Under the pieces are notes generated by a model, which was given only the letters and a program-made list of their open reading frames with translations, searched no databases and was not told the origin of the DNA. From Acanthosoma haemorrhoidale (lineage: Eukaryota; Arthropoda; Insecta; Hemiptera; Acanthosomatidae), in the NCBI GenBank assembly GCA_930367205.1, contig OV884014.1:110683138-110747137 (forward strand): DNA of 64,000 bases, in the 5' to 3' direction. Positions 11,607 to 23,318 of the stretch are shown one piece after another (positions within the stretch are counted from its first letter, which is position 1; every line of letters begins with the position of its first letter). The translations under genes were made by a program, and so were the position numbers.

Positions 11607-11618
11607 AATGCATAAATA

Positions 11619-14600
11619 AACTGAACAAAGTTAGTGATAAGTAAAAAAAAACAATATTGACAGATACAGAAAATCGGTTTTTTGATAAAAAAAAAAAAAA
11701 TTAACTAAACCACGAATAATAAAATTAAAAAAAACAAACTAAAATTAAAACATGATTGTAACTGATTAATCAACGATTTCATATTGATTTCACTATTGAA
11801 AGATGAATCTTTTGACTAAAAAACATTAAGAAGGTTTGTTAAAAGGGTAAGGTACTCATCAATGACAAGTGAATATAGTGTGAGAATGCCAGACAGCTGG
11901 AAGGACAGAGGGGAAGAGGGCTCAAGAGACAGACCTGGAGAAGATGGAACTGTCTGGAACTAGCAGCAATAATAATAAGTTATTTATTTTTCAAAGGTAT
12001 AGATCACAAAAATAATTAGTAAATCCAAAATCTTAAACAATTTATTAAAAATATTGAAGCAAATATGACAATATGAACATTAAAACATCATACTGACGAA
12101 AATTCTAAACTTGATAATGAATAAGGTGGAATTTTTATTTGTTAAAAGGTTTTTATGTTGAAACTTTGTCTTGAAACTTGTGATGAGCATTTATTATTCA
12201 TGGAGTCATTTATTTAAAAGAGATTTTTTTGATTATTTGGTAAACTGACTTTTTTCGCCATTTTTTACACGAGAAGATACATCGTTTTATGGATGAGATC
12301 TTGGGCTATGGATTGTCCTTTCTTGTGACAATAATTTCTCAACCCGAATTTTGTTTTTTTCTACCTGGAAATATCTCACTGGTGTTTGCAGGCTAAATCT
12401 CCAATACACCAAGGGTTTCAGAAATGAAAATAAATAATAAGTTTAGAATTAAAATGTTCCGTTGAACTTTAAAACGAAATAAATTCAAACCAATTGAAAA
12501 AAAAACTTACCAGATCTACTTCTAAATTATAAAAAAATATTTGATACAATTTCAGATTTTAAACCTAGTTTATCTTGATTGCAAAAAAAAAATATGGGTG
12601 AACCCTGGCCCGGGTTTGTTTAGCGATTTTCTCTTTTTGTTACACATTTACATCATTGTACCAAATGTCCCTTATATATCCTTGATATTGGAACTCCACC
12701 AACCAAGGAGTGGCGCTTGTTCATGAAACTCCAGAACAGCTAATTGTTACATCCTCTGCACAAATAGATCCGACCCGACGCACCTGACATGTAGACCTTC
12801 GATGAACCAGTAAACAGAATTGGTGTGATCGAGACCATTGAGGCTATCACTGGCTGGTATCCACGGGTTGATTTTATCAATCGCTCTTTCGACATTTGAC
12901 GTTTATTGAAATCAATCACGCGCTCTGTAAGGGAAGGAAGGAAGTATATATTAGGGTCCCATGGCCGTACTTCATAGCGTTGAAAGGAAAAATCACTTGT
13001 AGATGTCTACCCGTAAATTATGTTTAATTACCTCATACTCATATTAACAAGTATTTCATTTGTATTCGGGGCATATGCACTTTTTACAGTTTTTAAAGAA
13101 ACTTTTTCCCTGTAATTATATATTTATTTATAGTTTTGTTTTCGAAATTCAGGTAATATTGCTTGATGTGTTTTGTAGCACATGAGGGTTTGTGATTTTT
13201 TAATTCATCTTTCGCACTTTATAATAGAAGGAAACTGCTGAAAGTCTTTTTTGTGTGAAATAAATGTACTTTGCGAGTAGACTCCTATAAGTGACTTTTC
13301 GTTTCAACGCTTTGAAGTTACAAATATATCTAATATATTGACATACCCGCACATATCCCTTCTTTATCAATTAATGCCAAGTGACAAATTAATTTGGTCA
13401 TCACTTTGACCTTTTGCTGATATAATAAACTGTACTCATTTTCTATTTTCTGACTCTGAGGGGTGAAAGAAACTCTTGATTTCTTTGTGAATAAAAGTTC
13501 TGTAAATAAAATAAATCAATCCTCATTAATCTATTATTACCCATTATACATACTTCTTAAAATTTAAGTGGTTTCATGATTGGTGTCGAGTTTACTATTG
13601 TAACTGCCGAAGGTTCATAATTGAAAACACAACCCTTCCCCCTTTCGTTCTTAACACTATGCTTAGAAACCTGTGCACGTGGTAATTGAAGAGTGAATTT
13701 CGTCTTAATACAATTATGGAACAATGAAACAATTAAGCATTGTAGCGAGACTATTATCACTGGTGTTGTATGTTAAGCTCCCGATCTTAGCAGTCGTTGG
13801 GTAGAAAGGATGTTTGAGTAAATAAGGCGGTGGGTATTAAATAAGGATTAGAAACTGCTGAAATCTCACTACGACACTCTACTTATATTAGATTAATATT
13901 TTATTATTAGGCAAAGATTAGTGGTTAAAATAGTTGCATGGAATAAGTACATTTTGTGGAATACGCTAGCTTAAGTCTGTAACTGCCTAGTTCAGCTGAA
14001 TGAGCTTTACTAAGTTCTCCCTTTATTGAGGAAGTACCGTTGGTATCGTATAGGCCAAAACCAAGCTCGCCTGCTCATTGAAAGCGTTATTGCTAGTTTG
14101 ACGAGCACATTTACAGTTTTATGTACCACTTGTTAAGGCGAGCTGTGAGGTCGGAAGCGAAGTACTTTTGACAATCATCAGAGTACGGTACCTCCAACGG
14201 CCGTACATAGGCAGTCTCAACAAGCAGCATTACAAAGCAGTGACTATTGGTTAGCGCAAACGCAAACGACCACAGAAAATTATCTTCAATTGTAACTTGG
14301 AAAACTAATAATGCGTAATAATAATAATAATGCGGAGCTACTCTTGTTATAAAGAGCTAATGCTTTCATCTGAGCGCTGAATATTCGTTCGTCCTTCCTT
14401 CGCTAATGTCCATCGTTTCATCTTCTTTTACTAGAAAGTTATTAAAGTTACTTAATACCATTTTAAATAAAAATTGTTGACAAAATCAAAACCATATTAA
14501 ACAAATCCGAAAAAGATAATAATGAAAACAATAGTAGTTCCAGATTATTGACGGAAACATCAATTGTTCCAGTCTGTAAAGTCAGCCAGTGCGAAACAAG

Positions 14601-15140
14601 AAGATGCCTAGTCCAAATTAGAAATAGACCCAATTGCTGACCGGATATAGAGGAAGTAGAAGCTATTTGGACAGGTTTAAATTGACTGGCCACAACAAAT
14701 AAATGCCCTATTGACAACCGTACAAAACCATTTCAGTGTAGGCTTCTTCTGGACGGACCCAAGGACAGTTAGTAAAAACTATAGTACTAAAGGGAAAAGG
14801 GTTCGCAATCCCAATGTCAGACAACGCTGGCTAGCATGTGAAAACAAGGGTTTATGATTTTGAAAATTTTTAAAATCGACAAAAACTTAAAAACTGATCA
14901 AATATGATAAAGAGGCCGTACTTATAAAGTTAATTGCCGCAATGAAAGGGACTCTACTCCCTTAAAGATTATATTATAAAGTGAAGCCTCTCCCTTCGTG
15001 CTATTTACGATGTACAGCGGTAGTGTCGAAGACTGTTTCACTGTTAATACATTATTTAGTGCAGTTAGGTGTTGAAACCTATCATTATTTATAAGCTACC
15101 CGACTTGTTGAATTTTTCATCGCGCTAAACGCACCCTGCT
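11619..15140. other. Long anonymous AT-rich stretch
   Basis: No recognisable exon, RNA gene or transposon relic was found over about 3.5 kb. It holds A/T homopolymers (for example 11646-11660 and 11687-11700) and many short frames without motifs. The minus-strand 84-codon frame at 14463-14717 is L/S-rich and unremarkable. It could be intergenic DNA or intron. Confidence 0.4.
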
Positions 15141-15209
15141 CGCTGCTTTACCCCTCCAAGATCTATAGTTGCTGTCTGCCTCCCCCCGGGTGCACCCTCC
15201 AATGGGCAT

Positions 15210-15464
15210 TCACCCTACCTTGTTCTGCACCCTCCCTCGCCTCTTCTGTTCGCCAGAGCGTGCTTTGTGCAGTCCCCGTAGCATTTTAGCATCCCCATCG
15301 CCGAGGGCTCGGTCATCACTCCTGGCTAAAACAAATTGGATTTCCTCCGGTTCTTTCGTCCCGGTCGGTTTAGTAAATGTATTATCAAATTCGATGGGCA
15401 TTCGAGAGCCATCCACATTGAACCTTTCATTGTCCTCGAGCTCCTGGTTTATTACGAAATTCAC
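15210..15464 (-). CDS. Unrecognised open frame, possible exon
   Basis: A minus-strand frame of 84 codons reads MNFVINQELEDNERFNVDG and continues through a segment with MPIEFDNTFTKP and KEPEEIQFVLARSDD to a basic end (KRRGRVQNKVG). The mix of acidic, basic and hydrophobic residues looks more protein-like than most frames here, and the region is GC-rich. A possible splice donor, AAG|GTAGGG, lies in the last codons near 15218. A 12-nt G run (C on the plus strand, 15464-15475) sits just upstream of the ATG, where it could disturb a reading frame. I recognise no family. It may be a decayed exon or an unidentified transposon protein. Confidence 0.25.
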   Translation of the reverse strand: MNFVINQELEDNERFNVDGSRMPIEFDNTFTKPTGTKEPEEIQFVLARSDDRALGDGDAKMLRGLHKARSGEQKRRGRVQNKVG

Positions 15465-15589
15465 CCCCCCCCCCCTCCCCCCAACTGAATAAAGTCATTG
15501 ATTTCGAGATTTGTCTGCCCGCTGGTGAATTACATAGGACGATAGAACTGATCTTACGAGCCCTTCACACCGAAAAATCAGCGAACCTA

Positions 15590-15915
15590 AAACAACTTAG
15601 TTGGTAGCGCCCGCCGGGGGATCTCGTCGATCCAGCCACTACCCGGCGTCAGAAAGAGATAAACCTGTGATATTTGACATTTACTGGTGACCTAGTCGGT
15701 GGGCAGCTTTATTAGTATTGATCTCACTCCACAAGATCATAGAAGGTGTGCCCCGACAGTGCTCTATGTTCAGGATATTTACGTAGTTGACTTGATGGTC
15801 TTGGAATGACCACTAATTCACACTTGGTAGGCGAAAACCGTCCGGATCTCAAAGACAAGTGTGAACCGGAGAGAGGCTGACTGGATCACTGGAGGAGACG
15901 CTACGAGCTACATTT
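15590..15915 (+). repeat. LTR-like block, relative of 48.89 kb
   Basis: This block shares a string of similar segments with 48887-49240. Both start with a TTGT/TTGGTAGCGCC-type stretch followed by GGGGGA/AGGGGAG, and both later contain GTG(C/T)CCCGACA followed by (A/G)TGTTCAGGAT. A beginning of the type 'TTG-GGGGCGCC-CTAGGGG' is common in LTRs of insect BEL/Pao and gypsy elements, so this may be the 5' part of an LTR. No polypurine tract, primer site or coding part is adjacent; a LINE B copy follows instead. Confidence 0.3.
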
Positions 15916-15959
15916 TGTAGGGCGCTAAAGGTCTCTGTATTCTTATTTAGTCTGATTTC

Positions 15960-16655
15960 AGTGATGGGTGCCCCTTAGAGGCTTGTGGTTGGTGGGCCAA
16001 GCGCCGTGATGTCCACCATTTCCTCTGCTCTACCAGATCTAGAGAGTTGCCATCTTGCCGGTAGCGGTGGTGGTGTTATGTCTTTGAATAGAGGGTTTAG
16101 ACTGTGTTTCATCGAGTCGAAGAACTTGATGTGTCTTCTTTTGATGACGTTGGTGATGGTGGGAAGCTCGAACTTTTCGTGCATGTCGGAAGCCTTCATT
16201 TCACGAAAAGGGGCATGCCACAGTGCCGTTCGCAGGATGTTGTTCTGGAAGCTCTGGAGTCGAGTTATGGTGCTGGCATGTAGGAATCTAAAGAGTGGTG
16301 TCCCGAACAGTAGGGCTGGCATCTTGTATATTATGATTTTCAGTCGAAGGGATATGGCCTGGCTGGTGATAAGATGCTGGAGAGAGTAGTAAGTTCTGCG
16401 GACACGTTTTAATTTCTTTTGCAAGTGTGTGCCGAACGTCATGTGCCTGCCTGGGTTGATGCCCAGGTAGCAGATGCTGTTGGCTAATTTACATTGAGTC
16501 CCGTCTATGGTAAAGCTGGGTGGACGCTTTCTTTCCCCATGCTGGAAAGAGAAGATGACCCCCTGAGTCTTGGCTGGGTTCACTTGAATGCGGACAGCTC
16601 GCAGCCTGTCGGCGATTAATTTACTGGCACCCTCTGCAGCCTTTAGAGCTTATAA
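15960..16655 (-). pseudogene. LINE B copy 1, reverse transcriptase C-terminus
   Basis: A 202-codon minus-strand frame is extended upstream to about 16650 by a stretch equivalent to ALKAAEGASKLIADRL without an ATG. It contains VNPAKTQGVIF, CYLGINPGRHMTFGTHL, LRLKIIIYKMPALLFGTP, LQSFQNNILRTALW and IKRRHIKFFDSMKHSLNPL. This is the region after the catalytic FADD in Jockey-clade LINE reverse transcriptases (finger-less thumb plus C-terminal tail). Its closest relatives in the window are the copies at 28.7 and 46.2 kb. The frame is remarkably intact to its natural stop near 15975. It is 5'-truncated at about 16650, so the palm domain and endonuclease are gone and no enzyme can result. Confidence 0.85.
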
Positions 16656-19033
16656 CTTAATTTATGAGGTACTTGATAATGGTAGTATAGCTGTTGATAT
16701 ATCTCGTATTGTATACGAATATGTAGTAAATACTACATACTATTTATTGTAGAATAAATAGCGTGTAGGACAGAGAGAGGTCCGTACGTACAATATGAAT
16801 ATCCCTCAAACATTATTAATAGCCAAAGAAATATTAACTGGCTAAGTCGTCACTCGAGAAAGGGGTGCTGCTTGGGTTGTTTGTGACGACAAACCTTTCA
16901 CTGGTCTTTCTTAAGCTGATATCAAAGTAACAACGTGGGCTTATAAACTTTACTAAAACACGACCCAGCTGCTTGGATTTCCACATTCTCTAACTTGACA
17001 TAACTTCTTATCAGCTGTCGCTCTACTCCTCCTGATCCGATAAAAGCACTTTCTCGCGTCTTCCCATTTCCTCTCCCCTTCCACGGGGCCGTCCTTGACT
17101 CACGTTTTCCCGGATACGATCTAGTCTACCGACTTGCTTATGGCATTCCATTTAGATAGCACTGTATTCAGGTCACTTTTTAAATCATCCTCGGCCTCAC
17201 AAAAAACCTTTGAGAAATAAATAAAACATGCTAATTTGTTTATTTTATTCTTGATTGATCTGTGTGTTATTGGTAATTATATTTGTATATTAATATTTTT
17301 TTATGTACATATAACTTGATAAGTAAGTGTTAGGTACACACAACTCAATGTATTTGAGCTGACAAACCTATTTGTAAAACTGTTTCTAAAATGAAGTGTT
17401 TTTCTCTGAAGGATTTAATATGATCTAGTCCCCTTAATTAAATATATATTCTAATAAAATACATAACACCTTTTATTTGCTACTAAAATTTAATAAGATT
17501 TGTATGGTGGCGATATGTTTATCATCAATTAAACTTATTTACTAAAATGAAGTTGATTTTAGGTAAGTGATTTTTTCCTGTTTTTGATTTCACATATAAA
17601 CTCGGTTAGTAAGGGATAATTGAGCTGGGTAAACCAAGCAAGGTAACTTTTATTTAAATATCCATAGCCAATTATGTTAAAATAGCAGGCATTATGCATT
17701 AAAATCAATACCCTGTGAGAGTTTATGAAGCATATAAAATATTATTATTCTTTGTGAAATTTGGATAAAAGTCCCTCATTAATATAGATAATCGTGACAA
17801 TATTTCCATGTTGTAAGTTTCCTTTTGAAAAGTTTTTTATTTATATATATAAATCATTCTGTAATCAATTTTGATTTTCACTGTATATACGGTTTAGGTA
17901 AACTGTTTTTGTGTAAGTAATATTTTATCGCTGACGCTCAGAACTAAAAAGGGCCTTTGTTAATTTATTTTATGAAGGGTTGTTGAAAAATGTCCAGTGG
18001 GAGGAAAGTATACTTGAAGCTCATCAAACCACCAGACTCTTAAGTCTTGCCTTTGTTGTGGCTATTTTCCAAAGTTCCCTCGAGGCGGAAAATACAACCC
18101 AGCGAAGTTTTATAAGCTCCTCTTTGCATAACGAGCAAAAACTAAATACGTGCGCTCTGCCCGTCTAAATTAAATGAGCTGTTAACAAATTAAAAATTCA
18201 TCAATATTTCACGCTCAAGTACACCTCAAGAGTTTGCTAATGAACCAAACTTATCCCAGAAACTATTCATATACAAACTTCTACAATGGGCAAATATGTG
18301 ACCTGAATTTATGGAATCGCTAAGAAGTCAGGCATCAAGGCTTTGCAGTCTTCAGTCATCATCATATTTGCGTCATTCTAGGTATGAAAGCATACCCTTG
18401 ACGCAGACCTAAACATTTCTTACAATCAGGCCTGAATTAGAACATTATGAAGACATTTTCGGGGCAAGCAGCACGGACAACCAAACCCTCTGATACCAGG
18501 ATCGCCTACATCGTACTTGCCTGCTTAACATTCATCGACGACTGAGGAAACTTTAGGGAAGAGATCTTATTAATTAATAACAATTAGCTATTTGCAAATA
18601 TAGCTTCAACAATATGGGGGTCAGGCATGTCAGTTTTATCATATTCACAATACATTCGCTGGTTGTTACGATGTTCTCAGCTCTGAACCAATAGATAGAG
18701 TTAAACAAAACAAAACTGTTATCTACTCACCGGGTGAGAAGACGTACGCTCCGATTTTTATAACGTACTAGCAAACTCAACTCTATATTCGCCCCGAACA
18801 TTTGTTGCAATATCCGCGTACATACTAGTAACACACAAGAGCGAACAGGTTCTGAGAGATGAAAAAAACTGCCAGTGGTGCAATTATATTCGTAGATACT
18901 GATCCGTTATCGTGGCCTGATTAGTAGCGAACCTCTGCGGCCGCTGGCTTCACCCTCGGAACATTTGCCTATCCAAGGACAAAGTTTTTACCTCCGGGTG
19001 TATATCTGTCTGTCCGTCCTGGCTATTTTGAGG
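16656..19033. other. Anonymous AT-rich DNA
   Basis: Nothing was recognised. Around 18230-18560 there is a more complex stretch whose plus-strand frames read, in pieces, YLRHSRYESIPL and RPELEHYEDIFGASS. This could be a decayed transposase or gene fragment, but I could not assign it. Confidence 0.35.
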
Positions 19034-19286
19034 CCCCTGTTTAACTTGTAAACAAGACATTTGATTACCCTATAACCCATGTTTGACTTGTAAACAAGAC
19101 ATTTGATTACCCTATAACCCATGTTTGACTTGTAAACAAGACATTTCATTACCCTATAACCCCTGTTTGACTTGTAAACGAGACATTTCATTACCCTATA
19201 ACCCCTGTTTGACTAGTAAACGAGACATTTCGTTACCCTATAACCCCTGTTTGACTTGTAAACAAGACATTTGATTACCCTATAAC
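19034..19286. repeat. 42-bp minisatellite, about six units
   Basis: The unit is 42 bp long and includes ACTTGTAAACAAGACATTT and CCCTATAACCC(A/C)TGTTTG. About six consecutive copies differ at only a few positions. Because 42 is divisible by three, a minus-strand frame stays open (repeating MKCLVYKSN-GYRV), which is a consequence of the repeat and not evidence of a protein. Each unit holds a small inverted repeat, CTTGTAAACAAG. Confidence 0.9.
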
Positions 19287-20357
19287 ATACGAATTTTAAA
19301 TTCTTTACATAACTAATACCTTTTTTCTCCTCGTATCCTTTGTTTCCTTGAGGCACACCTACAGAATTCCTCTTTCCTTCCAGATCTTTCTAGGGAAGTA
19401 ATCACTCGTCTTATGCTTGGTCTATATTCGATACTGCCCTGAGGAGTTTAATTTTATTTTATATTGGTGTTACAGAATGCTATCATGTCTTCTAATTACT
19501 CTTCTTGCTTTCTATACTGGACTATAGAGTGCTTTAAACAAAATTAAAAGATACTTTTTTTTTTTTGTATAACATTAAATTAATAAAGGGAAATAATTTT
19601 AACTTAGCTGTGCAACTTTTAAAATGGTTCTTCGTTAAGTAAGCGTTTGTGATATGTCGCTTTTGAGGATCCTGTGAAATTGTCGCGGTGACGTGAAGAA
19701 AAACTGTTGCGCAGGGAATTGTGGATCTTGTTCTTATAAAACTTTTTTTCTAAATAGAAAATAAAAATTATTTCCTAAGCATCAACTAGACAAGAGTAGG
19801 GTAAGAAAAAACGAAATTGATAACAAAAAAAACAGTGTAATATCCACGGTGCATTGTGTCCGCCTGTAGACTGCTTACAACTCCCTGTCAAGAAAAAAAA
19901 ACTACAACGCCCTCACAGAAAGTAGTGAAGGCATCATGAGCTGTGCATTGTGGGCGGTCTCGTTTTGCTGCAGGCGTATCTGTAATTGAATTGTCCCTAC
20001 TCGGGGGACCTTCATCCTCTTTTTCTCTTAAAAGAACTGTTGTATTTTATTTTTATTTCTGGAGTAATTCAATTTCGCAGCCGGATTTTCCTGTCTCATT
20101 CAGGTACGAGGCTAGCTACCTTTCTGTCCGTATCTTCTAAAATTATAGGTCTTACAACAATAATAAAGACTTAGAAATATTTATTTATAAATTAAAACAC
20201 TCCTACAATGATGGCATAGTTTAAAGTAAAGCCTTATTGATTCAGGATAGGTGATGTGTTGAACAAATCTCTGTTTATTCGTTTATTGAGAAAGGAAATA
20301 TATACAAACATATACATATTGTTTATAATGGACTCCTTGTACTTTTTTTTTTTTTTT
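19287..20357. other. Anonymous AT-rich DNA
   Basis: No assignable feature. T-runs occur at 19555-19567 and 20345-20358. Confidence 0.4.
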
Positions 20358-20450
20358 TCCATAGCCCCTTTAAATTTTCAGATAATTATAGATCCTCGGG
20401 TGAATCTATTTACAAATTATTTTGTATTTCCTGTAGCATCACTACATTAC
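20358..20450 (-). repeat. Dispersed repeat R2, copy 1
   Basis: Read on the minus strand this segment matches 43527-43635 closely. The shared blocks are TAATGTAGTGATGCTACAGG, TAATTTGTAAATAGATTC, GAGGATCTATAATTATCTG and AAATTTAAAGGGGCTATGG. The similarity stops at a 16-nt T run (A run on this strand), which suggests a retroposed 3' end. The parent element is not recognised. Confidence 0.6.
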
Positions 20451-21074
20451 TCAGGAGCATCACTCCTTGTACTGGGGTCAGAGCTGCATTAAGGAGGTCT
20501 TAAAAGCTAACGAAAATCGCATTACAGTAAAAGATTGAAAATGACTGCTTGATTTTACCTGCGCAATTCTATATTAGGAAGGACTTGATTGCTACCTGTC
20601 TTCTCCCTTGCTTTGCTTTTTAGGACCTGATTAGGTGCTTGGTCTCTGGTAGATACCTGAGCAAATGTTCGGGTCGCCATCGTCACTAATGGTTACAGGA
20701 GTCCCTGCCGGCCTGTAAATTATCGTCTAATGTTTACTTATTTCTTTTAAGACAAGCCGAACATTATTAACTTGACGATACCAGTCATAAAAGTCATTAG
20801 ATCTGTCTGCCATTTTACAATTATATTCCACAACAGTTTGAATTATTTTGATTAGTTTTAAATTAAATACAAGAACGGAAAGTATGTGAAAACCCCTATT
20901 TTTCTAACTTATAAGATTTGTCACGATCCCAGCACAGGTGCAATTCGGTGTTTAAAGTCCTGACCCCCCCCCCATGGGTAAGAACTGATTAGAGTCTGTA
21001 AGGCAAAAGGAATTTCTGGGATATTTCAGTAAATAATGTTTAGATTGTGTATGTATTTTAAATAGTGTCTTCAG
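20451..21074. other. Anonymous DNA with poly-C tract
   Basis: No gene or RNA was recognised. A 10-nt C run lies at 20964-20973. Confidence 0.4.
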
Positions 21075-21300
21075 TCTTATCCACAGCTTTAGTAAATGAT
21101 AACCGCACGTTTTCGACGGACTTTGCCGTAATTCTCAAGGGTTTGACCTGATAGTAACTATAGTAATATGCTTAGGGGATAGCTGGCCAAAAAAGTGCTG
21201 TCGTGCCAGAGCCGCCAATTGCTGTGCTATAGTCCAATAACTCCATCCCTTGACGAGTTTGCCCGTCAAAAAACGTTCGGTGATAAGTTAATAAACCTCT
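21075..21300. repeat. Hairpin-forming repeat H, copy 1
   Basis: A left arm (about 21080-21150, with GCACGTTTTCGACGGAC and CTCAAGGGTTTGACC) is an imperfect inverted copy of a right arm (about 21230-21295, with CCCTTGACGAG and GTCAAAAAACGTTCGGTG). The same arms occur at 48085-48250. Such a structure fits a small non-autonomous hairpin transposon. No target duplication could be fixed. Confidence 0.45.
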
Positions 21301-21655
21301 CGAACCATAGAAGGTGTTTTATTTCATATCAGTGTATTTCATACATTTACGTACATATTTTTAATATAATATTAATTAATATGTTTTAGTTTTAATTAGT
21401 TTAGTTTAGAAAAAAAAACCTTTGAATCATAAATGAACTTAAGCAGGAGTGAATAATGTTATCCATTATGACTACTTCATTCCAAGCTTCAATTATGTCT
21501 ATTTAATTAAGTCCAACGAATTAGTAGCAAGATAATTCAACACGACATCCTCATATCTATGAGCGAGGTTTCATTCGTCTGTTTATATCATTTTCTATTA
21601 TTTATAGAGTAGAAATTAATTATATTCCATCTTCTGGTTTGTTTTTATATATTTA

Positions 21656-22540
21656 GGTCGAGTCATAAGTTCCGTTTGCGCATTGTCGTGTTAAAGAATG
21701 ACGTTTTTGCGATTGATGAGTGCAGGACACTTTTCGTGGAGTTTCTCCTGCACTCTTTGCAACTTCTGAACGTATCTATCCGCAGTAATCGTTAAATTTG
21801 ACTTCAACAACTCGAGGTGAATTATTTCTTGACAATCCCACCATAGACCCAATAAAATCTTTTTGCCATGGATGTTTGCTTTCGGATCTGGTATGGTTGA
21901 TCCTTATCAAGCCACTGTCTTTTGCGGACTATATTGTCATAGGTAACCCATTTTCCATCGCCTGTTACAATCCTGTTTAAAAAAGGCTCAATTTTTACCC
22001 GTGAGAGCAGACTTGTGGCGATTGACATGCGATCTTCTTTATTCCGTTCACTGAGATTGTGAGGTACCCACACTCCTAACTTGCTGACTTTCTGATATAC
22101 CTCTTGTTGATTGACGTGGATTTTGCTCCAATATTGCCTTTAAAAGGTTGTCGTCAAAGTTCGAAGGACGCCCCGCTCTCGGTTCGTCTTTTAAGGTCGT
22201 ATCTCCAGAACGGAATTTTATAAACCAATTTCTAACTGCCCGATCAGTTATTAGTCCTTCATGTACACTGCATATTTTTCAGCTGTCGTTCTAGCACTAT
22301 TGCCTTGTTTAAATTCCCAAAGTATTACATGACGAATATGTACTTTTGGTCTCTGCATTTCAAAGGTTAAAAAAAAAACAGTTTAACGTAACGTGTATGA
22401 CACAAAACAGTTGACAAAAGACTAACTGAAGCCTCGTCTATATATAAAAAACAAAAACTTGTTGTCATGGTAACTAATAGCGGGTAGATACGAACAATAG
22501 ATTATACTTAGCTTCATCAGAAGTTACTTATGACTCGACC
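21656..22540 (-). mobile_element. mariner transposon with exact 15-bp TIRs
   Basis: GGTCGAGTCATAAGT at 21656-21670 is repeated as an exact inverse at 22526-22540. The left flank is TA, the mariner target dinucleotide. The right flank reads TG and has probably mutated. The 885-bp element is shorter than a full mariner (about 1.3 kb) and carries a decayed transposase on the minus strand. The coding sequence stops just after the second catalytic motif and runs straight into the left TIR, so the 3' third of the gene has been deleted. Confidence 0.9.
21690..22360 (-). pseudogene. mariner transposase, broken
   Basis: From the ATG near 22357 the minus strand reads MQRPKVHIRHVILWEFKQG (N-terminal helix-turn-helix region), then after a 1-nt frame change LITDRAVRNWFIKFRSGD and DEPRAGRPSNFDDNLL. 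A second frame change plus a deletion leads to GVWVPHNLSERNKEDRM, VTGDGKWVTYDN and RKRQWLDKDQ. After another deletion come KCPALINRKNVIL and HDNA. TGDGKW holds the first catalytic Asp (the usual neighbouring Glu is Gly), and HDNA holds the second. A stop replaces the usual Gln before HDN. The third catalytic Asp and the C-terminus are absent. The protein would have cut and rejoined TIR ends, and this copy is certainly inactive. Confidence 0.88.
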
Positions 22541-22955
22541 TGATACAATACGATATAGATCTTTAAGTACCTCAAACTTCTGTACATAATAATAACTACG
22601 TTTCATTGGCTAATACGAAATATAATAAAATTTCACTGTTAGTGGTTTCTTCCAAAACCTTCTTATTGTAGAGCTGTTAAAATCAAATAGCATTTCTTAA
22701 TTGTATCTTCTCCTTGTTCGACCTGGAGAAATGAAATTTTACAGGGGGGGGGGGCTTCATGTACCTGACTACATAAAAACATAAATAAGTGTCATAAGTT
22801 AATTGCTAGATTAATGTTAATTTAAGGTCCCGTTTCAAATGTGATTTCTTATTCTAGTGTTAATTACAAAATACCATTCATAGATGATTTATGATAACGC
22901 CATCATTTGTGTGACTCTCTTCACCAATTTTTTATTTATTAGCTTAGCCGATTCG

Positions 22956-23318
22956 TTTGTATCTTATCATCGATTCCTGACCTATTCGTTTGTATCTTAT
23001 CATCGATTCCTGACCTATTTGTTTGTATCTTATCATCGATTCCTGACCTATTTGTTTGTATCTTATCATCGATTCCTGACCTATTTGTTTGTATCTTATC
23101 ATCGATTCCTGACCTATTTGTTTGTATCTTATCATCGATTACTGGCCTATTTGTTTGTATCTTATCATCGATTCCTGACCTATTTGTTTGTATCTTATCA
23201 TCGATTCCTGACCTATTTGTTTGTATCTTATAATCGATTCCTGGCCTATTTGTTTGTATCTTATCATCGATTCCTGGCCTATTTGTTTGTATCTTATCAT
23301 CGATTCCTGGCCTATTTG
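22956..23318 (+). repeat. 33-bp minisatellite, eleven units, open on both strands
   Basis: Eleven head-to-tail copies of a 33-bp unit (containing TTTGTATCTTATCATCGATT and CTGACCTAT) span this region. The plus strand reads an 11-residue repeat FVSYHRFLTYL within a 156-codon frame (22884-23354). The minus strand reads KQIGQESMIRY through two frames. Variation is low, and most changes are T/G in CTGACC versus CTGGCC. No signal peptide or flanking domain supports a real protein, so I treat it as a minisatellite. Confidence 0.92.

Noticed and set aside
15590..15915. 3' UTR of LINE B copy 1
   Set aside because: The similarity to the 46.3 kb LINE B UTR stops within about 60 bp of the stop codon. 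The remaining block instead resembles the LTR-like block at 48.9 kb.
15985..16389. 134-codon plus-strand open frame
   Set aside because: It is the antisense of the LINE B reverse transcriptase fragment, whose minus-strand reading has clear family motifs.
22956..23318. CRISPR array
   Set aside because: There are no spacers. Units are directly adjacent, and the surrounding DNA is eukaryotic.
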